The notes beneath the pieces were generated by a model. That model had not been told where the DNA came from. It searched no databases and was given only the letters and a program-made list of their open reading frames with translations. Position numbers and translations under genes: made by a program. Positions 22,320 through 33,897 of a DNA stretch of 64,000 bases are shown here, piece by piece. This DNA is from Cucumis sativus (lineage: Eukaryota > Streptophyta > Magnoliopsida > Cucurbitales > Cucurbitaceae): assembly GCF_000004075.3 (NCBI RefSeq), contig NC_026658.2, forward strand, positions 26,524,075-26,588,074, read 5' to 3'. Each line of letters begins with the position of its first letter. Positions within the stretch are counted from its first letter, which is position 1.

Positions 22320-22732
22320 GTAGCAATTTTAGAAATAATAATTAAATATATAGCAACATTTTTTTAAAAAAAGTGCAAATATAGCAAAGTCTATTATTGA
22401 TAGACTTTTATTGTTGATAAACCCTTATGGTTGGTAGAATTTAACAGATTTTGCAATATTTGCAACTTTTTAAAAATGTTATACATTTAATTATTTTAAA
22501 TCTAATTGTTATATTTGCAACTATCGATTTCTTTCTACCATTGGATTTTAGAAATTGTTTATTTTTTGTAATTTCTTACCATTAATCATAATGGATAGCA
22601 ATATTAGAGATAATAATCATGTGTATAACAATAATTTTAAAAAAATTACAAATCTGAAAGCATTTTGCTATATGTTTATTATTTTTTAAATGTTACTATG
22701 TATATATATTAATATTTTAATCTTAGTGCTAC
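22320..22732. mobile_element. MITE-like AT-rich repeat with imperfect inverted ends
   Basis: The left end GTAGCAATTTTAGAAATAAT and following ATATAGCAACATTTTTTTAA resemble the reverse complement of the right end (GTAGCACTAAG, then ATAGTAACATTTAAAAAAT). Internal sequence includes AGCAAAGTCTATTATTGATA. A partial third copy of the end motif occurs near 22595, so two elements may be nested. No transposase is encoded. The superfamily is not established. Confidence 0.5.
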
Positions 22733-23367
22733 TATGTAGATTTCTTACAATGAATTTCTTTTCATTCGTTGGTGGGTTGAGTTCTTAGCATAATTTCAAT
22801 ATAGAAAAATAAGGTTTTAGAATTTTTTAAATTTTATTTTAGTTTTGAAAATTTTGATTAGTTTTTAAAACATCCATAAAATGGAAAGACAAATAAGGAA
22901 ATTTGGAGGTGAATTAAGTAAGGTTAAAATTTTAAAGACCAAATGATAGAACTTAAATTAAAGATTATTGGGATCACATGAACTCAAATTGAAATCTTTT
23001 TCTCTAGTACGATTGAGTCTTACATTTACAACCTTTTAGTCACTTAACACACATCGCAAGTGTTGTGTTCGCATTCTCATAAACAAATGCACATAATATC
23101 TAAAAGCATTCTGTTGGATGGAGTAGCTATGTTCATGAAACCAAATGCATGAATGTGAATTGATTTTATTTAAATTTAATATATTTTCCTACTAAATATT
23201 TGAATTTATTACTGTATTTGACCAATTAAATAAAATTATATTTCTCCAATTAAATGAAAGCTCTATACTCTCTTAAACCTTGTAGAGAGTTGAAAAGATC
23301 ATGTTATTGGGAAAAAATCATTTAGTTCATATGTATTGAACATTTATTGAATTTATGAATTATGCAA

Positions 23368-23441
23368 TACTAAGATTTTGTTTGGTGTGTGATTATTAAG
23401 TTAGTACTAAGATTTTGTTTGTTGTGTGATTATTAAGTTAG
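23368..23441 (+). repeat. 37-bp tandem duplication
   Basis: Two head-to-tail copies of TACTAAGATTTTGTTTGKTG followed by TGTGATTATTAAGTTAG start at 23368 and 23405. They differ at one base. The match suggests a recent local duplication. Confidence 0.9.
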
Positions 23442-24339
23442 AACTTCCACATGCAATACTTAAATATATCTGAAAATGTATACATCTCTAATTACTCACA
23501 CTAATTAAAATATTTTTTAAAATAAATAATTATCGTTTGGCACATGCTATGCAAACAATTTAGTGAGATACACAAAAATAGATAAACTTTAAGATGTACC
23601 GGACTGATTTTCACTTTGATATCCATTCATGTTCTTTTGGCGACAATAATAGTAAGGAGGGTTAAAAAGGTAAGCTTTCAATCTCAAACTTGAATAAAAC
23701 TATTAGAAAGAAATGAACAATGCTCCTTGATAGTTGATAGTACAACTCTCATAGAGTTTGCTATGCACAGATTTTATGTCATATAATATAACATCTAAAT
23801 GGTATATAGAAACATCATCCATTCAATCAAACGTTATTACTATTCCCTCTAAGAAATCGGAGGTTCAAATTTCTTAGAAAATAAAATGTAACAAAAATAA
23901 GTGAAGAACATTTGTTGAATATTATACAATCACTCATGTACACTTAATTTTGGGTCAAAAGTTACAGAAAAATTACAAAGAGGAATGATTTGAGACGATG
24001 AAAGAAGAAAAAAAAAACCCTGGGGAAGATTGAACAAATATAAGAACACAGAGACGTGGAACCTTCATCTACTTACATGGGGGTATGGAATTACAAGAGA
24101 TCCAATGCCGTTTGGTTAGAGAAACAGCATTTTTTTGGACCCTTTTCCCAAACGTTAGAGCTCAATCACAAAAGCTGCATAATTGCTACTTTTCAGAAAG
24201 AAGAAATAATGAAGAATCAATCAGATTAGAAAGCATGGACCTTGAAGATGTTCGAATCCTTTTGGTTGATTCCAACAAGGTTCTATGCCTTCATTGGCAT
24301 GGCATGGTATTGCATGGCTTGGCTTGGGTGTCATAGAGC

Positions 24340-24621
24340 TCAATCTGTATCATAGAAATCACTTGGGCATGGAGTCATAATCTCAGATTCCAGAATCTGG
24401 ACCACTCTGTGCATAGTTGGTCGTTCCTCTGGACTCGACGAAACACATCTGATGGCAACTGAAAGCAATGCATCCAAGCTCTCTGCTTGCATGCCCTCAC
24501 ACTGTAAGTCGACTATTTCTCGTTGTCGATTCTCTGTGACTAGAAAGTTCAACTGAGATAGGAAATATGTGGGTTAGAACTTTTGATCCATACGTATCTG
24601 ATGGAGTACAAAGTGTAAATA

Positions 24622-24652
<31 letters not shown>

Positions 24653-27600
24653 TTTGAAATAGAAATAGTTCATCGATGAATGAAATAGGTGATTACAAGA
24701 AAGCTCTCCAGTGGAAGAGGAAAAAGGATGAAGTATAGGAATTAAGAGGAGACTCAGTATTACACTAATTAAAAGCATGAATAAACACATAATCAAAGAC
24801 AATATGTAAATATTGGGCACATAGCATTATATTATGTAAAGGTCATTATGGATTGATTCGATCAAACTAGCTTTATATTGATTATTCACATGAGTTCTGA
24901 TATTTTAGGAAGGTGTAATTCATGTATATATAAGTAAAATTTTATTTTGATAAGAGTACTTGCAGGTAAATAATATAAGAGCAATTCAAGGCATTCTCAT
25001 ACATGATAAAAACCAAAGAAAGGTGCATGAAAAAAGTACATATTCACAGAATAATGGATATTGGTTGAAAATAATTGTCTCGATTAATAAGGAATTTAAT
25101 ATTGTACAAGTAGATAGCAAGTATCCTCAGAACAATGGAAAGATATAATCAAAACAAACAAATATTGTAAAGTATGCTTACAGGCTACGGCTTACCAAAA
25201 TCTACCGTTATTTAAACAGAATGAAATTTTATCTAGTTGTCCATGCAGAAAAGCATAACGCAAATGATTAATCACAATTAATAACAAAATAAAAGAATAA
25301 TCCGTGAAATTCGGAGGAAAAAAGCATACCCAACCAACAATGTTTAGCCCCTTCTCAATAAATGAGGCATCTGTGGGACGTTTGCCACTCAAAACTTCAA
25401 GTACCAATACTCCAAAACTGTATACATCAGTCTTTTCAGTAGCTCTACCACTTTGCATATACTCTGCTCATAAAAACATAAAGATTAGCATGTACATATT
25501 ATCTAAGTCAGAAAATAGGTTTATCTTTTCTTTGAGTTCAGTATATGCAACGGTAAAGAACCATTTTTCTAAAAACTTAAAGGAAGTAACATTTTCATTT
25601 ACTTTACCAGGAGCCAGATAACCAAATGTTCCTGCAACAATAGTCGTGATATGTGATTCTTCATCCTCTAAGAGTTTCGCAAGTCCAAAGTCAGAAACTC
25701 GAGCCTCCAAATTAGCATCAAGTAGAATGTTACTTGACTTTATGTCTCGGTGAATGATTCGCGGTGAGCAATCATGATGCAAATATGCAAGTCCCTTTGC
25801 AGCTCCCATGATAATATTTAAGCGTGCATCCCAGTCTAGTTGCTCAGATCCTTCAGTACGGAGGCCTATCATTTTCCACAAATAAAATGGGTTAAACTAT
25901 ATTTGCATTCTTTATTCAGCCTCTCCTTCCTTTCTCAAAATTTGCAAATATATTGAATTTGTATTGTATTCTCGTGCACAGTGAGTAAATTGAAAATAAT
26001 TACACATACAAGTGTTTTCTTCTGTTCACATATCGTAACAAGAGTTGCACCAATCATTTTCCACATAAAATTTACCAAGTCGCACCAATCATTTTCCAAA
26101 TAAAATTTACCAAGTCATATTTGGTTAATGGGTGCAGTTTAGAAAGAAGGCTACGATGAGTTTTCTTTTCTATGGTATGGTCTTTGGTGTTCTATACCTT
26201 GGAGTGTTTCATTATCCTTCACGACAATATTCTTTAAGTAATCAAATTTAATATTTTTCTTTAAACAGAAACAAACAGACTAAAGCTCAAAGTACAAGAG
26301 AATTATAGTAGGAGCAAAAGGTACAGAAAAGGACAAAAGAACAAATGCAACAAAAGTACAAACGAGTTGCTCAAGACGTTCAAGACCCCAAGCAAAAAAA
26401 TAATTGTTAATAATAATATTAATATGACATTTAAGCTTTGTTTGTCCATCGAACAACAATCCTTTTCTATCCATATTTCGACTACCAACCAGGTAAAAAA
26501 AACAGGAGAGGGACAGAAAGAATCGCAATATCCTCGCAAATTCACAAGAAGAAGAAGACAGAAATCTTTACCGTGTAGTGCCTCATCAAGGCTGCCCCCA
26601 GGAAGGAAATCATAAATTAACAGCTTTGATGTAGGAGAATTGCAATATCCTCGCAAATTCACAAGAAACCTGTGCTTTATGCTTCCAAGGATCTCAAGCT
26701 CTCTCTCAAAAAAACGATCAAAGCCCTCGTTCAATTTTATAATTCTTTTCAAGGCAAAAACATTGCCATCATCCATTGCAAGCTTGTACACGGTTCCAAA
26801 GCCCCCGCATCCTATTATGTGTTCTTCATTCAACGTCTCAAATTTCTTAATAATATCTTTAGACATGTATGGCAAGTCTCCGTGAAACATTACACCTGAA
26901 GCACGAGCACCTGAAGTAGCAAGACAGTATTAAGTGACAATCGTAACCAGTCAACTGGTGTGGAGGAAATTAATAGATAAGTACCTCCACAGCCATTCAG
27001 CACTAAACCTTTACTGTCATTTTTGCCGAACTTTTTATACAGAAAGCAACCCCAGAAACACATTAGGGCAACCAGTAGTAGAGCACCCACAGTTGCCGAA
27101 GCACTTATAAGTAGTCGGCCAGAGTACTTTTTCTTCCCAATTTGATTTTGCACTACACAAATTCGAACGATCATCAAAATTTGTCACATGAAAAGCCAGG
27201 GCAGTAACGCTCTGATGTAAAGTTTTGATGTTGAGTTCAGTTAGAACTTCACAAATCCTAGAAAGGTATTAAATATTACGGAAGATAAAGAAATAAATAT
27301 CCCCGTATGACCAAGGGTTAATATATCAACATTCCAACGAAAAAGGAACTTGATAATCATATGATACATTAGCATTGTGGTAGAGAAACTCATAAGTGCG
27401 AGATAACCTGAGAATGGCGACTCATTAGTTTCAGGTTCCTTTTTGTCATCTTTGCACATAACATTTATTTGCTTCCCACACAAGCCACGGTTTCCAAGAA
27501 ATCTAAACAATGGTCATTGAAGTGAATCAGTTATAGATTAATTAAAAGGAAATAATCTACGAGCATTAACAAAACAATTCGTTATAAAGCCCTTCAGATG

Positions 27601-30600
27601 AAGTGTTTCCTGTATGATTGACCTGATATGACGGCTACTTCAAAGCCATATTATGCATCTAATTAATTTAAATGAAAACATAGATCCATCAGAGACCACT
27701 TACGAGCTTTCCGAGAAGTTGAGCAGCATGCCAACATTTGGAATTGTTCCAACCAGAAAATTGGCAGACACGTTTCTTCAAATTGACAAATAGTAAGAAC
27801 ACAAATCCAAAATTGCAGCTATCAGATTCTATACACACACACTAAGCCCTGGAGTAAAGAAAAGAAGGAAAGGCTGCTTACAGACTAACAAGATTGCTCA
27901 ACTTCCCCAGCGAAATGGGAATATTTCCACCGAGTGAGTTACTTGAAATATCTCTGGGATAATTTTTTTAAAAAAGAAGGAAAAAATCAATTGAAGATTC
28001 AAGACCAGAATATCCCTAAATAAGAAAGACTTGTGAGTGAATAATTCCTACAAAATTAATAGCAATAAGTTCAACACGTAACAATGCTTTAATCGTGGAA
28101 GGCATTGATGTTAGCGTCAGTGTGCATGAATTTGTAAGTGCAAAATAAGACATTGAGATATTGATAAACTGATATTTTAAAAGATGTTAAAACAATATGC
28201 AAATGAAAGAGGGGACAATAGCATGGGAGACTCCGAGAGGTCAGTTAATGGGTCCTCTTTACAAAACTATAGTTGGCGTGATAACATGGTTGCCAGTGCT
28301 TAGACAGTGAACTATTTTGACCTATTGTGATAGCATTGTAATTCTAAAACGAGTAATTGCAATTTTTTAATGATTGTTAACCATCAAACTTCAAGAAAAT
28401 AATAAATATATGACTGTACAAGATTCCAGGAAAAACAGAAATTAAAACTCACAAATTTTTAAGTGCCCAAAGATTCCCTAATTCATTGGGAATGGACCCA
28501 CTAAAGTAATTACCCTGCAGGAACCTGAGGAAGATAGTAAAAATTGCAACTCGTTTAATTTTATGAGCATGTATAACACATATAAAAACATGACAGGGAT
28601 GGGGGATTGTAAAACTGTTATCACAAGAGAGAGTTTCATGGGGACCTAATGTGAACATAAAATCAACTTGTAAATTACAAGAAAAAAGATATGATGTTAT
28701 AGACCTTGTGAAAGAAACACCTTTAATTGAGCAAAAACTTCTAACCCCTGTCCCCCAGACGAAGTAATAAACAGAACAGATAAAAAGTTGATAGTGATAT
28801 TATTTGAAGGATAATACTTTTGCTACTGCCTTCTCCCAAAATAAAAGAAAATTACTATGAAGGCGATACTATTCATCTTGAAGCAAATACAGCCTCATTG
28901 GTGTCTGGCCTTTGGAGTACTTGTCCCATGAGAGGAAATCCAAAAAAGTTGGATTTATGAAATCCATGTTGGAATTTATGTCCTAACTCGTAGTTTGTAG
29001 TTTAAAATTATATTCTATTCAATGAACTTGTTATTGAGAAATTATTAGTGAAATTGAACACTATGATCTTGAATTCAATAAACTAAGATCCCGAAGCTAT
29101 TAAAGACTTTTTTTTCAAATGTGGAAAAACTTTTGCCACTTAAAATTTTTTTTCCTTGAAGTTAATTTCACAAAAGAATTTGTTAGACCACCAATAATCC
29201 ACCATTATAGTAGGAAAAGAAATAAGATACAAAATAGGCGGGAGAGTGAGTTAGTTAATATGTAACTGACTAGGATGACAATGAGTGTAAGGGAAGATAT
29301 AAAGAGAAAGTGGAAGAGAGAGAAAGGCATTGAGCATTTTGTGGAGGAAATCATTTCTGTATATTCTTGAGAGAGAATAACAGAGTGAGAGTTTCATTTT
29401 CTTCATCGAATTGATCTTCATATTCAATTCGATTTCTATATTGTATTTCCTATTACTATCAATATAGTGATTTCATATTCTATACGATCTGGAGGATTGA
29501 GTTCCAACATAATTCTCTCCCAACCATCAACCCGAAGTCCAACCTCCAAATTTCCGTTCGTCTCTCTCTCAAATCCTTCACCTATCAGATCCCACAACAC
29601 GGTTCTAAGTCCAGAGAATAGCAGGTCAACACTAGTGGAGATCTGGGTTCGAGGTCGTGCAGAGAATTCAAGTGAACTGGAGCTTCAAGGATATGCATTT
29701 CATTAAACCTAATTTCATTTTAATTAGGGTAGTAATGAATGTTAATTTCTAATTAAGTTTAGCTGCAATTAGAGTGATTTAGTTCTGTTTTCCGCTGTGC
29801 ATGATTGAGATTCCTACAATCCAGTTGTTGGAAGGGTCTATAGAAGGCTGCACAAGTGCAAGAATACAATCTTTTCTAAGGGAGGAAGGCTAACTTTATT
29901 TGAATGGATGCATCATTCCAAAATCTAGCAAAGGTATCTAATCTCCTAAACTAAAAGAGAAGAAATAATATTTTGGGCTGAAGGCATTGATTTCAGAAGT
30001 CACTTGGAGGGATGGAAGAAAGATTCTGTATCACAAAGAGTGGGAAAGGCCAGAAAATTTGTGGCATAGTCCCAAAATGGGCATTGACGTTCTTTCTTCA
30101 AAAAGAATCTTTATGGAACTCCACCATCTCAAACATTTATCAGATCCAACAAAGCCCAAACTGGCATTTGGTGCAAAAAAAATAAATCTGACCTAAAAAT
30201 GGTGAATCAAAGAGGAATACTTAATGAAATAAAAAAAACAATAAGCATGACATGACACATTTGACTAGCAGTTGCGGTAAATACTTACATTCCCTGCAAC
30301 TGTGAGCAATTCCCTAATTCTGATGGAATTGTCCCATAAAAGTTATTGTCATGAAGAGCTCTGTAAAATGAAAAACTGTTAGCATTAGATTTACCAACTG
30401 GCCTAGTAATATCCATAGGTCAACTGCCTAAGATACAACAGAAGTACATACAAAATTTTTAGGTGGTCAAGCTTTCCAAGTTCAGGGGATAATGATCCAC
30501 TAAGTTTGTGATAAGGAAGACTCCTGCGAGTGCAAGAGAACCAAAAAATAAAAGTCTAAAATCAATTGACAAACATCATAAAGTAGTAAAACATTCAAAT

Positions 30601-32293
30601 GGAACGTGACGTTGGGCAACTAGTGCTCCGACAATAACTTATGATGAGGTAAATGCATCTAAATGAAACACCAAGTTATGGCATTACGAGTCCATCTCAA
30701 CCCTTCCTTAATATGCTATCAGAGCGAGCACTGAAGAAACTCTTGCCCACTGCCTAATAAGAATATTCAAACGGACAATGAAGCATAAATGTATCTGAGA
30801 TTAACATGTTGGTGTAAAAAGAAAAGAAAAGAAAAGAAACAAATTTCCATCTTGCATCGCCATATAAGTACGGAGATTTTTCTCTTTATGTTATTTTCCT
30901 CAAATATTATGTTCGCATGTTTGCAATATGGAGGATTAGTCAAATCTGCTTACGATTTGTCAGTTTGCTAATTGTGTTTGGAAAAAAGTTGCTTAAAGTT
31001 CTCGGTTTCCCCAAAGGTGGTTCTGCTGGGTTTTTCCCCCTTTTTATAGGAAAATAAAGAACATCAATCTAAAAAGTTAGATAGACATGGTCCATTTGGA
31101 ACAACTTTTATTCGGTGAAAGTGAAAAGAAAGGAAGAACATAACTTTTGAAGATAAGAGAGAACTTATTGTTTGGAGAAAAGTTGATTTGGTGACAAGTG
31201 ACGACACTATTGGTGTTATTGCCTAGTAAGTGACTTGCCTTCAAATTTAGTGTTACTCGACAGGCTTTCTTGTCAGTATTTTCTTGAAAATTCTCCTACA
31301 ATTTTCTATACCCATGTACATTAAATGCACAAAAGAATTAAATTCCTTACCCTACTCCATCTTGTTGTCAAGATAACTCATAGGATATAAATCTTTGAGA
31401 GGTGGCCACCATAACTTAAACTCATTCTTTGTGAGTCCTTTATGATTTACATGGCTCTTATTAACCACTAGCTCAACCCATAATATTTTGTACAGTAAAA
31501 TTTAAAAATTTTAAATAGAAAGGATGATAAACCACCAAAGCTGAACTCACAAATATATCACTCTCTTGGTTTTCGGATCACACGTTATTCCTTTCCATTT
31601 ACAAGGATGGGGCTCCTCTGGCTTCCACTGAAGAAGAACGCCATCAGAATCAAGAATTGATGCTCTGAAGCTCAAAAGTGCCTCACCTACAATAAACAAG
31701 AGACACCAAGCACTGAGAAAGAGCGTCATAATATGAAGGTACCTTTGAAAAAAGATGATATATGCACTGTTCTTGCTTAATGACAATTCACTCTTAGGAG
31801 CACAATAGCACTTCATAGGTCCAATTAAAAAACGCTCGAGAAAGTACATACCTTATAAAGTGGAATAAACGAACATATATCTAAACCTTTTCTTGAGAAA
31901 ATCTATCACGATGGTTAAGGTTGGTCATAACTCATAAGATCGTCTACTATGAGTGTTCGAACTCTATATCTTATAGAGTGCAGTGTTAATTTAGTAAGAT
32001 AGCCAAGGAGACAGATTTCCACATCCCAGGAAGAAAAAAACCTAGAGTTAGTATCATGGTGTTATTCACAGCTAATACGTGTACTAAAATATTTTCCCAG
32101 GATTAAAATACCTAGCATAGTTTGCTCAACTTACTTAACGCCTATTCATGCACTGCCTCTATATTAAAAGGAATGGAAAGTAAAGCTAAAGCATACCATC
32201 AGAAGTGATACCACTGCTTCTGCTCATTATCATGCAGAGTGGTACAATGTGAAGAATCAGTAGCCATTGCCATTTTACCGTATAGAAGCCCAT
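24340..32293 (-). CDS. FEI1/FEI2-like: LRR receptor-like kinase, FEI1/FEI2 type
   Basis: Thirteen coding exons (descending): 32293-32197, 31686-31551, 30523-30452, 30360-30289, 28524-28453, 27953-27882, 27775-27704, 27502-27408, 27152-26985, 26910-26572, 25865-25608, 25463-25330 and 24552-24340, giving 599 aa. A signal peptide (about 1-27) is followed by the LRR N-cap with CKWKGITCD and five 24-residue LRR units, each on its own 72-bp exon. A membrane segment lies at 243-268. The kinase domain has GCGGFG (319-324), Lys340, HRD (437-439), DFG (457-459) and APE (483-485). The end reads SDFYDTD. The sequence follows Arabidopsis FEI1/FEI2 throughout; those kinases act in cellulose synthesis and root cell-wall signalling. 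All catalytic residues are present. A solo LTR lies in the intron at 28525-30288. Confidence 0.95.
24622..24649 (+). repeat. (GT)14 microsatellite in the last FEI-type intron
   Basis: A clean run of about 14 GT units followed by a T run is read directly. It lies in the intron between the last two coding exons and is likely polymorphic. Confidence 0.9.
26047..26116 (+). repeat. 35-bp tandem duplication in a FEI-type intron
   Basis: Two adjoining copies of GCACCAATCATTTTCCAMAT followed by AAAATTTACCAAGTC start at 26047 and 26082, with a single mismatch. They are intronic, with no sign of function. Confidence 0.9.
26519..26667 (-). repeat. 32-bp piece of a kinase exon duplicated in the next intron
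   Basis: The exon stretch 26636-26667 (coding for the phrase [10 protein letters not shown]) is copied at 26519-26550, just past the donor site of the same exon, with one base change. The copy is out of the spliced message. Confidence 0.85.
28967..29818 (+). mobile_element. solo LTR, 852 bp, with 5-bp target-site duplication
   Basis: The segment starts TGTTGGAATTTATGTCCTAA and ends TCCGCTGTGCATG, then ATTGAGATTCCTACA, so it has TG...CA ends. The bases just outside are ATCCA on the left (28962-28966) and ATCCA on the right (29819-29823). No internal region, primer-binding site or second LTR is present. This is the standard result of recombination between the two LTRs of an inserted retrotransposon. 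It sits in the intron between LRR exons at 28524 and 30289, in the orientation opposite to the gene. Confidence 0.88.
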
Positions 32294-33299
32294 GGTGACA
32301 CCAGTCAAGCATAATACAATTAAAACAAACCATCTGAGATACCAAAAACTGGATTGGTTTTCTTGAACATATAGTAATCTGATAACAACGAGCTGCTGCA
32401 AGAAAAACAACACCTGCTATACAAGAAGCAGCTAACTCTCAGCATGGCGACAGTATAAAATAACTATGCACAAAATTCTCCATGTCACAGAATTTGCTCG
32501 CAGTTTTATATCACTCCAGTTCACACCAATACACAAATCATGGGAAAACTATCCTATATATCATATGCTCGTCCAGACTAGAAAGAGTAATAGGTATATA
32601 AATTTAGTTAACACAATGCTTCAAAATTCTGTTAACATATGTGTTTGACAAAGTCCTGAGTCGTGACTCACGATCTACTATAAGATCATGCTACTACTGA
32701 AGTGTCATATAAATACAGCGAAATAACGAAACTAAAACCAATGGGATTAAAAAAATGCAAACAATAAACCCAAGTGAGCAAGAATGTACCAGACACAAGT
32801 ATCCCGGTGGACCAACAGATTCTTATCTTATTGTTCCCTGTAGATATGCCACTAGAAGCCACAACAACACAGAAAATAAAGAGAACAATTGTTTTTTTTT
32901 TTTTTTTTATAACGAAGTCCGCAATAAGAGATGACCGCACATTCATTTAAAAGAAAAATGCATAATAAATTCAAGGACCGTCGCAATTAAAGCAAAAGCC
33001 ATTACATAAATATTCCGCAGACCATGAAATTGACATAGCTATATTCCAAACCCGTGCAGCACGAAAATAACATCAAGTATTGAACTTGAAGCAGTAGGAG
33101 TAGCAACAATTTCAGCTCAAACTAAACATAATTTCAAAGTGAATGCAGCAAGCATTTTGACAGTCAAAGCAAAGTGAAATGATCTCACAAAAATCGCACT
33201 AAACATGTCAAAATTAGAAACAGCCACATAAATGAAGAAAGAAACAATACAATGAATGATTTCATATACACAATAAGAATCAAAGAAGCACAGCAAAAT

Positions 33300-33570
33300 A
33301 ATTTCATTTCAAGAACTAAAAGTTAGAAATTGGAACTGACATTCGAAACTGGAAACTGGAAACCGATCTAAGATCGAGCAAACGTGAATGCAGATGAAAA
33401 AAGGGCGTGAGGTTGAAAGATTTTTGACTGATGAAAGAGAGTATGAGTGTGAGAGAGTGGAATGCTGGAGACTGAAGAGATGCTTTGGTAATTTGGGAAG
33501 GGGAAACTGATTTAGCCAATCAGAAGGAAGTGAACTCACACGTGTGATATAGAACTCACACACGTGCAAC
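33300..33570 (-). promoter_or_regulatory. 5' leader and proximal promoter of the FEI-type gene
   Basis: On the - strand the stretch about 33480-33330 is rich in CTC/TCA, as in plant leaders, and ends over 1 kb from the first coding exon, so an intron in the 5' untranslated region is likely. Two perfect G-box cores, CACGTG, lie at 33539-33544 and 33561-33566. A CCAAT box is at about 33517. Transcription start and use are inferred. Confidence 0.45.
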
Positions 33571-33685
33571 CGACGCCTTTTCGCTTCCCCTTCCTTGAAT
33601 CCAACACGGAATTTCCCCCACCTTTCACCTTAGTCGCCATTTATTATTACTACATTTTTTCAAAATTAATGATATAAGTTGTAGA

Positions 33686-33897
33686 GAAGTGGCTTGGAAA
33701 CCTGAAGGGAAGCTCTCGGCTCCGCTAGTAAATGGGAATCAGCTCATGCAGCTGGAAACAGATCCAAAATGAGACTCGGCTAAAAGGTAAAGTAGCTTGG
33801 AAAAGTGAACGGAAGATTTCGGCCCGGCTAGGAAATGGGGCTCGGCTCACGCGACTGGGAACGAAACGACTCACTAACTGAGACGCGGCTGAGAGGA
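33686..33897 (+). repeat. GC-rich tandem repeat, ~103-bp unit, two copies
   Basis: The copies start at about 33686 and 33789 and share GGCTTGGAAA-like, GGAAGMTYTCGGC, GCTAGKAAATGGG and CTCGGCT elements. The phrase GGCTCGG or CGGCTC also recurs to about 33960. Base composition stands out from the AT-rich surroundings. It lies upstream of the FEI-type promoter. Origin is not recognised; it may be part of a transposable element. Confidence 0.75.

Larger units (their letters stand above)
22209..24339. other. intergenic region between the PotD-like and FEI-type genes
   Basis: The first ~100 bases are probably the 3' untranslated region of the PotD-like gene, and the last ~400 that of the opposite-strand FEI-type gene. 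Between them are the MITE-like repeat at 22320-22732 and a 37-bp tandem duplication at 23368-23441. An open frame at 24085-24336 lies over the FEI-type 3' end and has no recognisable product. Confidence 0.5.

Noticed and set aside
24085..24336. An 83-codon + strand frame next to the FEI-type gene
   Set aside because: It lies over the 3' untranslated part of the opposite-strand gene and shows no family features.
29467..29706. A 79-codon frame in the FEI-type intron
   Set aside because: It lies within the solo LTR and has no protein similarity.
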